DNA of 64,000 nt from Onchocerca lupi. Taxonomy: Eukaryota; Nematoda; Chromadorea; Rhabditida; Onchocercidae. Below the pieces are notes generated by a model that worked only from the letters and a program-made list of their open reading frames with translations, ran no database searches and had not been told where the DNA came from. Shown piece after piece: positions 37,369-48,635 of this stretch; the first letter of the stretch is position 1, and the number at the start of each line of letters is the position of its first letter. The DNA is taken from positions 1 to 64,000 of the forward strand of contig JAOVVO010000459.1 of the NCBI GenBank assembly GCA_028564675.1, given 5' to 3'. Position numbers and translations under genes: made by a program.

Positions 37369-40300
37369 ATGCCAATCAATGATCATACGCTGATATTGGT
37401 CCAACTGTTGACATTGCTACTGTTTTTCATTCGTAGCAATCGTTGCAATTTTTATACTGCTGCAATACCACAACGTGCCAACGAACCCTGGTCAGTAATA
37501 TTATGCAAATTTGCTGATACAGCGAAATATGAGCCCCGAACACGTGAATGGTATCAGAAATGGATGACTGGTTCCGGCACAGGTATTTATTTATTTACTT
37601 TTGTATGAAATCGAAGTAAATAATATCTGATTTCGAAAGTATTTAAATCGAGTCACTGAAGCTAAATGATCCCAAAAATTTTTCACTATATCTTATTCTC
37701 TAGAACTATATTTCTGGTAACTATTCCTTGCCGGCGACCTGTCAAATGATCCACTTATCCATCCTTTCACCTTAGTGCCTCTTATTGAAGTATCGAAATC
37801 TGAACCAATAAAAATGTCAAATATGGGAAAGTTCCTCAACATGCTATGAAAACCCATATTTTTTCATTTTCGATAATTCATTGATATTAGTGTACTGCTG
37901 ATAATGTTACTAGCAAGTGATATTTACTGCACAGGAATCGTCAGAAGCTAGGAAAAAGTGAAGTGATAGTATAATCAAAATGAAAGGAATGATTTTGCCG
38001 TAAAAAAAACGACTTATTTTTAAAAAAAATAATAACTGTTGCGCTTATTTAAGCTGAAGCAGCTTACTTTCCTCCTTGAATATGCTCTGCGATACAGTGC
38101 CTTCCATGCCGGCTATGGTTACGCACGATTTTTAGACAGAAGATTACACTGATAATTTCCACCAATAATTTAGCTGGTCACTTGATAGCCAAGCACTTCG
38201 AGCATTTCCTTAGCTTATTTGAAATTTCTGGAAAAAAATCACAAATTTTTGGAAGTACACCGAAAATAATTTCTAAATGTTTAAAATTTAATTTTCGAAT
38301 GCAATGGAACTTTTAAACATGCTGTATTAAAAATACTATGTTTTTCTTCTTTTCAGGTACGATTGCAAAGTATTTTATGGATGTATCGAATGGAATTTAT
38401 ACTATAACGGATACAAAGGTATTAGGCTGGATAACACTTCCGTGGACAGTACAACAAGTGAGATTGATGGCTTTAATGAATGGAACTCTTTGGAAAAATG
38501 ATAGCTTCAGCACACTTGTAAGTTCTAATTTTGTATTGTTGGCTAAAAAATATAAGAGTTAGGACTGAAACAATTAACTTAAGAATAATTTTTGAGCAAA
38601 TCCAAGTTTCATTTCAGTTTTTTATTAAAGCCAAGCAATTATGTGTTGAATTTGCCGCACGAAAGACTAAATTAAACAAGAGAAAGATAACGATACTGAA
38701 CGCGGAACATGGAGCAATGTATGGCAAGGAAGATGGTGTCCTGATCACACCACGATTATCCTTCAGTTCGGTGCTTGCTCATGAAATGGTGCATAGTTTC
38801 CATATCGGACATTCCTATAGCGATCGTAAAATTAACGTAAGCTAATTAATTATTAAAGTATGATGACATATGTATGGATTATATTTTTGTGCTCCTACTG
38901 AAAACAAAAAATGACAAGATTTAATCTGGATGCGAACTTTCCGAAAGCTTATGTATTATTGCAGAATTTGTAATAAAGTTCGAAAAATGTTAAACTAATT
39001 ATAGTTTTTTTTTTTTTTTAAGTCCAATTATCATTTTATCCATTTATCAATTAATTAATCAATCAAAAGTGAATCATGCAATTAGTAAATTTGTCTTCTA
39101 ACTTTTCCATCTATGCATATATCATTTTCATTAAGAGCAAGAAAAAAGCTTTTATATCTCGAAAATTTATAAATTTTTATAAAAATTCATGAATTATATA
39201 AATTCATAATTTACATTTTCGAGAATTTATAAAGTTCACTTTTTCTTTTGATATGCAATTTGTGAAGAACGACAGTGCCACAGATTACATATTGAGAGGA
39301 GAAGTGTAAATTTGCTATTTGAATTAAAACGATGCAATAACTGCTTAGATCTTTCCAAACTCACATGTGGGCGAATATGATGATCACTATGATTTGATGA
39401 GTACAGCGAATGCTTGGATGTATAAATCTCGATATGGCTTTAGTGGACCAGGCCTAAATGGACCACATCTTGACTATCTTGGCTGGCTACCCAGTAACCG
39501 GGTCCTTTATTTTGGAAGGTTTTTTTTCTTTTCAAATTGATCTTAAATGTGCAAAATGTTTAATGAAATAATGTGATGAATGCTTTATGTGACAATATCT
39601 GATCAGAAATCATGAAGTCTACTTTTGTCAGAATGAAGTCTACTAATGAAATAATTCAGTGAAAGTGGAATTAAATAAATTAAGAGATAATGCTGTAGAG
39701 ATGGCAGAAGCAGTTCAATGATACGATTGTCATCATTAAGCATTCCTCATGCATGGACTAACGACTGGCTTCTGGTGATGGTGCCATTTGACAAAAACAA
39801 TCCTGCTAATGTTTTCACCTTGGAATTTCGGACACCAGTTAATTATGATTCTGGCATCATGCAGGTTTCAGTTAAAATATGAAATATCAGAGTTCAGGAT
39901 CGAACTGGGTAAGTACCTTTGTAATTAGCAGCAGCTTTTGTGCGATATTTACAGGAAGCGATTGTCATACATAAAGTTGATCGAAAAGGAACAAATTACT
40001 ATTCAACCATAGTTACGCATTGCAAAGATTATGATGAGATGATGGTTGGTACCGAATGGGTGCACTTCCTTGAACAAAACAGTCCTGAAGTCTATCCAGC
40101 CATTAAATTACGTGTAGAGAGGATTGACAGACAGCGACAAATTGCCATTTTAATAATCAACTCGACATTCAGTCCAGTAAAAAATCCTTTTCATAACAAA
40201 GTATTTTTGTGCAACATATGGAAGGATGTTCGAGAATACTTTATCGGAAGATTAATGAAAAAAAGGCTATTTTGCATGCCTGAAATCAAGCGACATGATT

Positions 40301-41136
40301 TTTCAATTATCCATTTCTAAAATATTTCAGATGTCTTGCAGACGCACAAAAACACAAAGGCACTTAACGAACGACACTAATGAAACGACACAATATAGGC
40401 TTTCGAATGGAACACATACTGCTAAAATTTTACGATGTGAAGAAAAGAGGTATGTATTAAAAGATTTTGTCATGATAACATTTCCAATGCAGCAATTTAT
40501 GATAGTTAATCTTCTTAACCCGAAACCTCTTCTCAATATCAAGTTACAAAAAATGACGCAGCTAAAATTGGTTGATTATCGGAAAGTTATTAGTGGTAGT
40601 GGGAATACAATACGGTGAAATTTGATGAAAGCCAAGCTTTTTAGATTTTTCAAAGATTTGTTGACGTTTGGTATGAATGCTTGCCATGATGGATACGTTT
40701 GGAGAATGATAGATCCTTACGATTATGTTTGTGTCACAAAAGAAAGGTTATTTTACTTGCATTTATTTTTTAAATAATGCATTTTTAATTTCAAAGTTAT
40801 ATGAAGTAAAAAGCGAAGAGAAAAGAAATTTCGTGCCATAATAATTCCGTATGCACTTCCTTTTCAAATTAATTCCATATTGCTCGAAGTTATTAGCACT
40901 CCAGTCAACTCTTTCCACTCTAAATTTTCAGGAAACAGCAAATTCAAAATCAGAGAAAAGTCAGAAATCGTCTTGATATCTGTCGGAAACCATTAGTGCC
41001 ACGAAAGGCTTTCCCCAGTGACAATGTTTGCGTAACACAGAAAGAATTCGCGACAACGCAACAGGAAAATGCAGAATCGCATAAGAATATGAAGTATCAT
41101 TTATTTTTCAACGGAGAAGAGACCATTGCATTATGA
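37369..41136 (+). CDS. Secreted zincin-like metalloprotease with two C-terminal Cys repeats
   Basis: Exons: 37369-37582, 38357-38517, 38618-38836, 39349-39518, 39699-39864, 39955-40176, 40331-40449, 40645-40746, 40932-41136; 525 aa, all junctions GT-AG. An N-terminal hydrophobic signal peptide (LILVQLLTLLLFFI) predicts secretion. The central domain carries a zinc-binding helix H180-E-M-V-H184-S-F-H187-I-G-H190 and, further on, YDLMS (212-216), which looks like a metzincin Met-turn. In classic metzincins the sixth-to-eighth positions read xxG; here the Gly position is His. The C-terminus holds two units with identical Cys spacing: C437 with GYVWR and DYVCVT ending at C453, and C475 with a degenerate VPRKAF and DNVCVT ending at C491. 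I remember this GYVWR...VCVT repeat from bacterial secreted proteins. Proteolytic activity is inferred, and the substrate is unknown. The ATG follows an in-frame stop. Confidence 0.8.
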
Positions 41137-41156
41137 TGCATTATCAAAGTTACTTA

Positions 41157-41167
41157 AATAAAATAAA
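41157..41167 (+). terminator. Overlapping AATAAA polyadenylation signals
   Basis: Two overlapping AATAAA hexamers start at 41157 and 41162, about 20 nt after the metalloprotease stop codon, and probably direct its 3' end formation. The close spacing implies a very short 3' UTR. Confidence 0.5.
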
Positions 41168-42512
41168 GCTGATTGGTGCAATTCGTTTGTTCTTGCTAGC
41201 ATATTTGCTTCCGATTTATAATAACTCTCATTTTCTGGTGTTACTCGTTTCAGATTGTTCGCTACTTGAGCAAAAATATCAGAAATTTAAATTGAAATGC
41301 ATACTTGATATTCATACTGTTCAAGCAGTTTGATGGAAATGTTAGCCTTTAAATGCTAGGTTTGGCTGGCACAGTTCTTCTTTAGACATTTAGCAAAGAT
41401 GAAAAGATTTTTCGTAATTCAAGGCTCGTATGGAAAAATATGATAGTATGTCAAAATAATCAAAGAGTGGTCGTTGCGACATCCATCGAAAATTATTATT
41501 GACATTCATTTCTAAACTATGGTCGATCTTATTTAAGTATCAATAAAATTATACTGCGGATTGCTCTCTTCAAATCTGATAGTCATGTAATTTTGCAAGC
41601 TCTTAGAATTTATGTTCTTGATTTTCCTTCTTACGCTAAGATTACAACAAAAAATTTTCAAGTATACATCCCCTTGTTCTTTCATATAAAAAGTATTCTA
41701 CTTTACTATCTATGGATACTTTATGTTGGAAAATTGATCGGTCGTGAAAGCAATAGTTAAATTTCGTGTGAAGTTGCATTTCGATTAGAGCAAAGTCACA
41801 GTATTCGAGGAATTTGAAGAATCTTATCTTCTGTTCTAATGTCATCAGTTACCTACATGAAATTGATTTTTGCTCTGAATACTGCTAAATATTTCGAATT
41901 TTGAAATAGCAGAAAAATGGGAGTCAGGAAAATGAATTCAGTCAATTGATTTTGCGGAAAATGAAGTTGCTCAGTTTAAGGAATGAGTGAGTAAAGATTT
42001 GTTCTGCATTTTCTTCCCATGCATCTATTTGATCACTCGCATTGCGTTATGGAATTTACATTTTTATTTTCCACTAAGTTTTTTTTTTCGTTAGCTTTGC
42101 AGTAAGTTATGACAATCGATGTTTCATATTGCGATGATTCAAGTTGTGACTTGCATGATGTATATCAGACCTGAATCTGTCATCTCACCACATTTTGAAC
42201 CTCAACAGAATGCCAGTTTTCTATGAGAATGAAATTAATGTGTTTTATTCGAACAGAATTTTTTATGTTAATCAACAGAAAATTTGTTTAATGCCAAATT
42301 TATTCCATTTCTCTAACATTATCCTTAAAACTTTTTGATCATCAGATGAATTTTACGAAATTTCAAGAATTAAAATTTGTGAACACTTTCACTCTACCTA
42401 CAGCTTCTGAATGACTCCCATTTTCTATTTATGATGGACTCAGACTTCTTATTTCAACATATTATATGATTGCGTAATGTCATTTTATCACAGCAATGCT
42501 TTATCTTCTTAG

Positions 42513-42682
42513 ATAGCACCAAGAATTTAATCGAAAAAATGAAGCTATTGATAAAGAGAATTGTGATGAAGCAAACAGCGCCGTTAATGATCAATCACTT
42601 TATTAATTCTAGTTCTAATAGCATTCAAGAAACTCAGCAGACCGCTGTAAATATTTATAAGCTATTCGAAGTATTCGAATGA
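42513..42682 (+). other. Possible terminal exon
   Basis: After an acceptor (ATCTTCTTAG) a frame stays open for about 56 codons to a TGA at 42680-42682. The product is amphipathic and Lys/Gln/Asn-rich, containing NLIEKMKLLIKRIVMKQ and ETQQTAVNIYKLFEVFE. It looks like coding sequence, but I found no partner exon and recognise no family. Confidence 0.25.
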
Positions 42683-45600
42683 TAATTTTTTCTTTAAATT
42701 ACTCATTTGCGAAGTATTTTATCCTGAAAACCATTTTCTTCTGAAAAAAACGGTCCATTTTCTCCACTTAATATTCTCGCGGATATCTTTCCGATTATTT
42801 CGGTTCGTTCTTCAATTTCACATCAATTAAGAAATTCTAATCAATGATAATTTTTTTTATGAGCAGATTTTCTTATTCGATTAACAATGTTTTTTGTCAA
42901 ACACTGTCAAAACAATGAAGCTTGGTATCTCGATGATTTTTCTATGAAAACAATTGAAATGGAACAATCTATTATTATGCAGAATGTGCTATCAGAAAAT
43001 TAGCGAAAGAATCACACAGCAAATATTTTCTCGAGAATTCTTCCGGTTATACCAGCTGGAAAACGACAAGGGAATCTTCTCAAAAATTTTTACGCTTTCG
43101 TAATATTCTTTGATTTTTGCACCTTTAAACGAATTGAATTGAATAGATTTTCTCGAAGTTGATTGGATTATGGTTTTCAAGTAAAATTCTCATTTTCTTT
43201 GATCATTAGTACTATTTGATTTACAAAACTTCTTGAAAAATGAATACTATAAAAAAAAAAAAAAAAAAAAGATTAACCAACAATCACTTGTACCAGTACT
43301 TTGTTCAATTGAAATAAGACTCTAGAACAATCAATAATTAGTGGAATAAATTAATCAGAGCAGAATATGACTTTAATCGTAGGTCGATCTCTTAAGTTAA
43401 AAAATGAAGAAGTATTTGAAAATTCAGAAAGACACCATATTCGTAGGAATTCAGATTTTCTTCAACTATATAATAATTTTTCCTTAAAACATTCAATAAA
43501 AACTGAATTGATGCTGGAAAATTTATATGAAAAATGATGATAGACATCTGCGAAATCTTTTTTCCTCAATTTTCCTTGTTGAAAATGGCCGATAGATTTT
43601 AGTACCAGATTAGGTAATGAGACGACGAATGATTTTTGGTAACCTTTCTCCTAACAACCCTCCCCCCTCCCGCGGAGTTATGACCTTCACAGTACGATTG
43701 AAATTGAATTGTTGTTGAAACGTACTGCTTGGAATATTTGAACAGCTCTCTTTTCCCTGCTACAAATCCTTTTTTCAATATAATCAAATAATACATTTTA
43801 AGATTTTTTTAAAGTAATTTTTAAATTAAATCGTAACATAAGCAATTTTCTAATTATAGCTATCCAAAATTTGTAAATATTGTATCATATTCAATTATTC
43901 ATTTTAATTTCAAAAGAAGCTTTTTAAGTAATACTTTAAATAATTCGAAGTAAAATTTTCAACTAAATATTGGCTAGATGTATTTTTAAATTGATTAAGA
44001 ATCTTTCGATTGAATTGCCATTTATTTAAATTAAAGAAAAGGAATTTTCAGAGCGTTGGATATAATTAGAATTGGTTTTTTTCTTTTTTTTTCTTTTTTT
44101 TTTTTTTTTTTTTTACAACAGAATTAAATGAGTATCAAAATGCATTTTCTTTGATCTTTTTCTTGGCTTTCAATTTCTTTTGTTTGGATTTTTTGAATTT
44201 TTTCAAGCTTATCTTATTTTTCAGCCCGATGAAAAATTCTCATAATTTACGGTTGAATTTGTAAAAGTTCTTTTGCGGCGTAAATAGGGTTAATTTTCGT
44301 AAATGTCGTTAAAAATTTTGAATGAAGTTGATGTGTTGTCACAATGGAATGGGCATTTTTTAAGTTGAGGTAAAATTTTTGTCGCGAACGATGATCGCAG
44401 ATAATCAACGATCGATTTTAGTGGTATACCAGCTATTCTCCTACTTTTTTCAAATTACGTCAAGTATAAAAAAATCTAATTAGATAAAATGGTTCCCTTT
44501 ACGAATAAATTATATGATACAAAGTTGGTAATTATAGATGGAAGATGTAAAGATGTATAGAAGAGATAGACATTAAAGGTAAACTAGATGCTCGGTCAAG
44601 AATGGATACATTTGAGCCAATCTTTTATTATTGGAATTAGATTATTGGAATAGAATGAAAAATCTTAGTTCCAGAAAAATTTTCTTTTTCATCAGATTTC
44701 TCTCTTATTAAAGTAAAGTTCTATATATTGTAGTTTAAAGCTGATGATTTAAAAAAAATTTTTTTAATTCAAATGCGAATTTTCGGTTTTTTTTTAAACT
44801 GTTAATCAATGGAAATTTTCGAATTTTTGAACTATTAATTAATGATGAAATTCTCTGTTTCTTTTCTGCATGCTGGCGAACATTGGCAATTTTATAAAGA
44901 TATAAAATTAAAAGAAATTAGATTTGAATTGATTTTCTGTAACAAATATATTCAGATCTTTATTGAATTCTTGATAATCATTCTTCATTATAATGTATTT
45001 TAGAATAATAGTTTAGGAAGCTTTCCATCCGTCTAATTTTGAATTTCACTAGATTAAAGTGGAGGCAATACCAGAAAATGATTTTTTCACAAATATTGTA
45101 TAAACAGCATGGTTGTTAATAAACTTTTCAGTTTAGACATTATTTGAAACTTTACCAGCGATATTGTAATTTAAACTGTCCAAAAAAAAATAATAATACG
45201 AAACTTTTCGAATTGTCATCTAATGCAGTTGAAATTTATGAAAGTTAAATGGCAGTCTTCTGCATCGCTGATTATTAATTATCGAGAAGAGAATGTTTTG
45301 GATAATTTCTTTATTTCTAACTTTCGCTCTTAAAGCTTAATTTTTTTTAAAATATGAATTTTAATGAATTGAAATTTTAATATATGGCATGAATTTTAAT
45401 GCAATTTTCCAATATGTGTGACAAAAATTAATAGTAAAACTCCTTCATAACAATCTTTCTCGATAATACTTTCATGAAAATCTTAGATTATCTTTTACGA
45501 AATCTTTTTCACTATTGTTTGATCGCTTCCAGTTATAAATTTAAAATGTTAAGTAAAGTAGTATGTAACTTTTAGCAAGTATCGTCAAAAATTGTGCTGC

Positions 45601-45716
45601 AGTAGGAGTATTTAATGATTTTTTCAAAGATGATTCTTTTCAATTTGATTTTTCTTTTTTTTGGTTTTTAAAGTTTGAGTCATCGATCATTAATTTCCGA
45701 AATCTAATCATCTTTA

Positions 45717-46061
45717 TTGATTAATGTTTCTCGGCACGGCAGTATGAGAAGGAACTGGATAACAGCAGCAATCACTGTCACCGAAATGGTTGCTGTGTCC
45801 TCCTTCCTGTATCCAAACCGACCAAAACGACCATTTCACCGTGTGTCGCACAAATACCCGACCAAACTGGTTATCATCATTTCAAAGTTTTCCGATTTGA
45901 AATATTTCTTTTAAATTTTAAGTTTTCCATTTTTAAACAGGACGTAGTCATGGCACATTTCCTATTTTCATATAAATCCCCATGAGGTCAAGAGTTGTAT
46001 TCTTTGGAGTACCACAACACCTTCTGGATTTATCACTAATCTAGAATGTTCTGAGGATTGA
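45717..46061 (+). other. Possible two-exon gene fragment
   Basis: A less AT-rich block up to 45869 ends in a GTTATC donor; a short intron follows, and from 45948 a frame runs to TGA at 46059-46061. The second piece reads SWHISYFHINPHEVKSC and ends TNLECSED. It joins in phase with the first piece in the frame that contains PKRPFHRVSHKYPTKL, using the acceptor at 45946-45947. A second frame of the first piece (SSNHCHRNGCCVLL) also looks protein-like but does not join in phase. No family recognised. Confidence 0.3.
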
Positions 46062-46194
46062 TTTTCATTTACAATATTTTGATGTTTTTCGTGATTAATT
46101 AACATTTGTCACTTTCATTTTGGTTTTAAGAAACAATTTCTTAAATTTAAGTTCTTATTTAAAAGTTCATTTATCATGTCTTGTTGGAAAATCT

Positions 46195-46282
46195 AAAAAT
46201 TTTCAAATTAAAGCTGTATTCTGATGAAAATTTTGCCGAAAACACGATTGATTTTATATCAAGCTTTAATTTGAAAATTTTT
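46195..46282. repeat. Perfect 21-bp inverted repeat
   Basis: 46195-46215 and 46262-46282 are exact reverse complements (the left arm ends AAATTAAAGCT, the right arm starts AGCTTTAATTT), with a 46-nt loop. The 88-nt size suits a precursor hairpin, but the loop is large and the arms are AT-rich. A decayed terminal-inverted-repeat element is an alternative. Confidence 0.8.
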
Positions 46283-47114
46283 TTTTTTTTAAAAACTCGA
46301 ATCAAAATTTTTCACTTTTGATCCGAACTAGAATTTGAATTAGAATTTTTTTAAAATTGAATTGTTTTCCAAATTATTTGGGCTTTTCTATTAAGCCTCA
46401 TTTATTTATTTCTATTACGAGATTTCATCAATATTTTCGGCGTTGTTCATTTCTTTTAGTTAAAAAATTGCTAAATAGCATAAAGAGAAGAAGGAATAAC
46501 TTCTCATGCTACTCTCCTATCATTTTATCAGAGAAATCATTTGAATCTGTCGAATTTTTTTCTATCTGACCTTCGAGTCGTCTATTTTTAGAATTCAAAT
46601 TGTTCATTCGTCTGGACTTAAAGATTGGAAGAAGCTGTTGGAATATGTATTCATGGTGATATTATGAAGAATCTTTCTTTTTTCTATCATCCTGAATTCT
46701 CAGGAAATTTCATTTCCCATTTTCGTCATCTCAGCAAAACTAAACAAAGAAACAATCGTATTCGGAAGAAGTAGACAAAGAACAATACTTTCTAAGCAGC
46801 AACCAACGAAAACTTTTTTCTTCTTTTGAAAAATAAATATATAATAGACCTAGCTCATTCTTTTCTTAATTTTTATCATTCTAATGACAACTGCTATCAA
46901 TAACTCGACCACTTTACGTATTTTTTTTTTTTTTCTTCTGAAGATTATCAAGCACATCCTCCTAAGTTGTTAGAGGAAATTTTGCGCTTGATCATATCAA
47001 GTGATATTAGTATTAGCAACAAGTAATGTTCCTCCAGTATCTTCAAGGATTTGTAAACAAAGATAATATAAAGTACTTGATTTCACACTATCATTCATTA
47101 TTGATTTCTTTTCA

Positions 47115-47603
47115 TTGATTGATGCAGCTGATCTGTTTTGCGATCGAAATGGACGTCGTGTTCTTTATCATTTGGATTTTATCGACAGAAATTCGAAATC
47201 GATTCATGCGCATAGTATTATGGTTGTTTGGTCAGTGAAAGAGTTCTATTGTTGTGTTGGTCATTCACATTCCCGGCGTTGTCAACGTAGAACGAAGGAA
47301 ATGGTTGTGTTGTCAAGGTGCGTGCGGACTTCACTATCGCTCTTTTCGAACCTGAAAATAGCCGTACCAAGGACAGAGGGGTTGATTATTGATCGGTATT
47401 ATCACTATTGGGGCTGTCCTGAGGATAAGAATGACATTAACTTTGTTTCCTTTGCTGTGACAAGTCGACGGACTTCTATTAATGACAGCAGTAAACGGCG
47501 ATTTGTTGTTTATGCCTTTACCCGACATTTGACACGACAACCCTCCGTGTTGCGTCCTCGGAATTCTCGAAGAAATTTGAGAATTATATTCATCGATGGG
47601 TGA
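47115..47603 (+). CDS. Unassigned 162-codon open frame
   Basis: The longest uninterrupted single frame in the window, in sequence less AT-rich than its surroundings, ending at TGA 47601-47603. The product is Arg- and Ser-rich with no signal peptide or familiar motif (for example FVSFAVTSRRTSIND). A second frame in 47127-47230 is also open and very hydrophobic (MDVVFFIIWIL), ending at a GTCAGT donor after a GATGCAG acceptor. Either could be coding, and I cannot decide between them. Its position 1 kb upstream of the membrane-protein gene leaves open that it is a 5' exon of that gene. Confidence 0.25.
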   Translation: MIDAADLFCDRNGRRVLYHLDFIDRNSKSIHAHSIMVVWSVKEFYCCVGHSHSRRCQRRTKEMVVLSRCVRTSLSLFSNLKIAVPRTEGLIIDRYYHYWGCPEDKNDINFVSFAVTSRRTSINDSSKRRFVVYAFTRHLTRQPSVLRPRNSRRNLRIIFIDG

Positions 47604-48635
47604 ATTGTGTACTTTGAAGGCATGTGTCGTCCACTAGCGGTAATAACGGTAATGATTACATTTATAAAAGCGTTATGACGCTTCAGATTGCATGATGCTA
47701 ATTTATCAATAGTTGATTAATTTATACAATCCTTTCCATTAAAATCGAATTCGAGTTTCAATTGAAATTTAAATCATCATTATTTGAATTATTTCTGATT
47801 TTTTCGAAAACTTTAACTTATGTCACGGCAATTCTCATCTCTTCAAAAGTATGAAAAGATCAGTATTTACATATAAGCACAAATTCTTGATAATTTCTCG
47901 AATTTAAATCAAAATTCTGAGTGAACGGAACTTTATTTATGTGATATCTTTCTATAGATCCATTCAAATATATTTTTCTCTCTAACTTATCGAGTAACTC
48001 AATGAGATATTTTATCATTGAAGCATATTTTATGATTGTTGGTTACATTAGAATATCATCACTCAACGGAATCCGAATGATCGATTCCTGCTTGAAGATG
48101 AAGAAATTTTATAGATCACTTTTTCTATTTACTCATTGATAAGAATTTGATTCTTCGATTCTTTCAAAATAGCAGATAGCTTTTTTTTTTCTTTTTATTT
48201 TGGCTAAAATCACATCGTTTTTGATAAACATCTGTCGATCCTCCAAACTGTATTAAAATGTTAGCTAAAAACTTTTCAGTTCCTATCTCAAATTCTTATC
48301 TTCTTATAAAAATTTATCTGAAAAAATTCTTTTGAAGCTAACGAAAAAATTAATGGGCCTTTTTGCTTTTTTAAAACTTTTATCAGTTGCAACATTTCCG
48401 AACTTTATGATATTATTGTTCTTGGGCATTTTAGCTCTCTCAAAATCTTAAACATCCTATGTCCTTAAAAAGGGAAGCTTCAGTGATCAATAATTTTATT
48501 AGAAATAGATCGTAATTGCGAATAAAATTTGATGACCTTTACTGATTAATGTTGGAGGGCTCATTTCCAACGATCACCATCATATCGATGACATTGTCAT
48601 TATTCTCGCATCCAACTGTCGCTCTTCTTTGTTTC

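Larger units (their letters stand above)
41168..48635. other. Gene-poor 7.5-kb interval with unplaced exon-like fragments
   Basis: Mostly AT-rich, with an A run near 43250 and a long T-rich tract at 44077-44113. Exon-like pieces occur at 42513-42682, 45717-46061 and 47115-47603 (separate entries), and a long inverted repeat at 46195-46282. I could not link the pieces into one gene with compatible phases. Confidence 0.45.

Noticed and set aside
39157..39224. AT-rich inverted repeat in a metalloprotease intron (TCTCGAAAA / TTTTCGAGA)
   Set aside because: Only 9 bp and embedded in very AT-rich sequence; too weak to call as an element.
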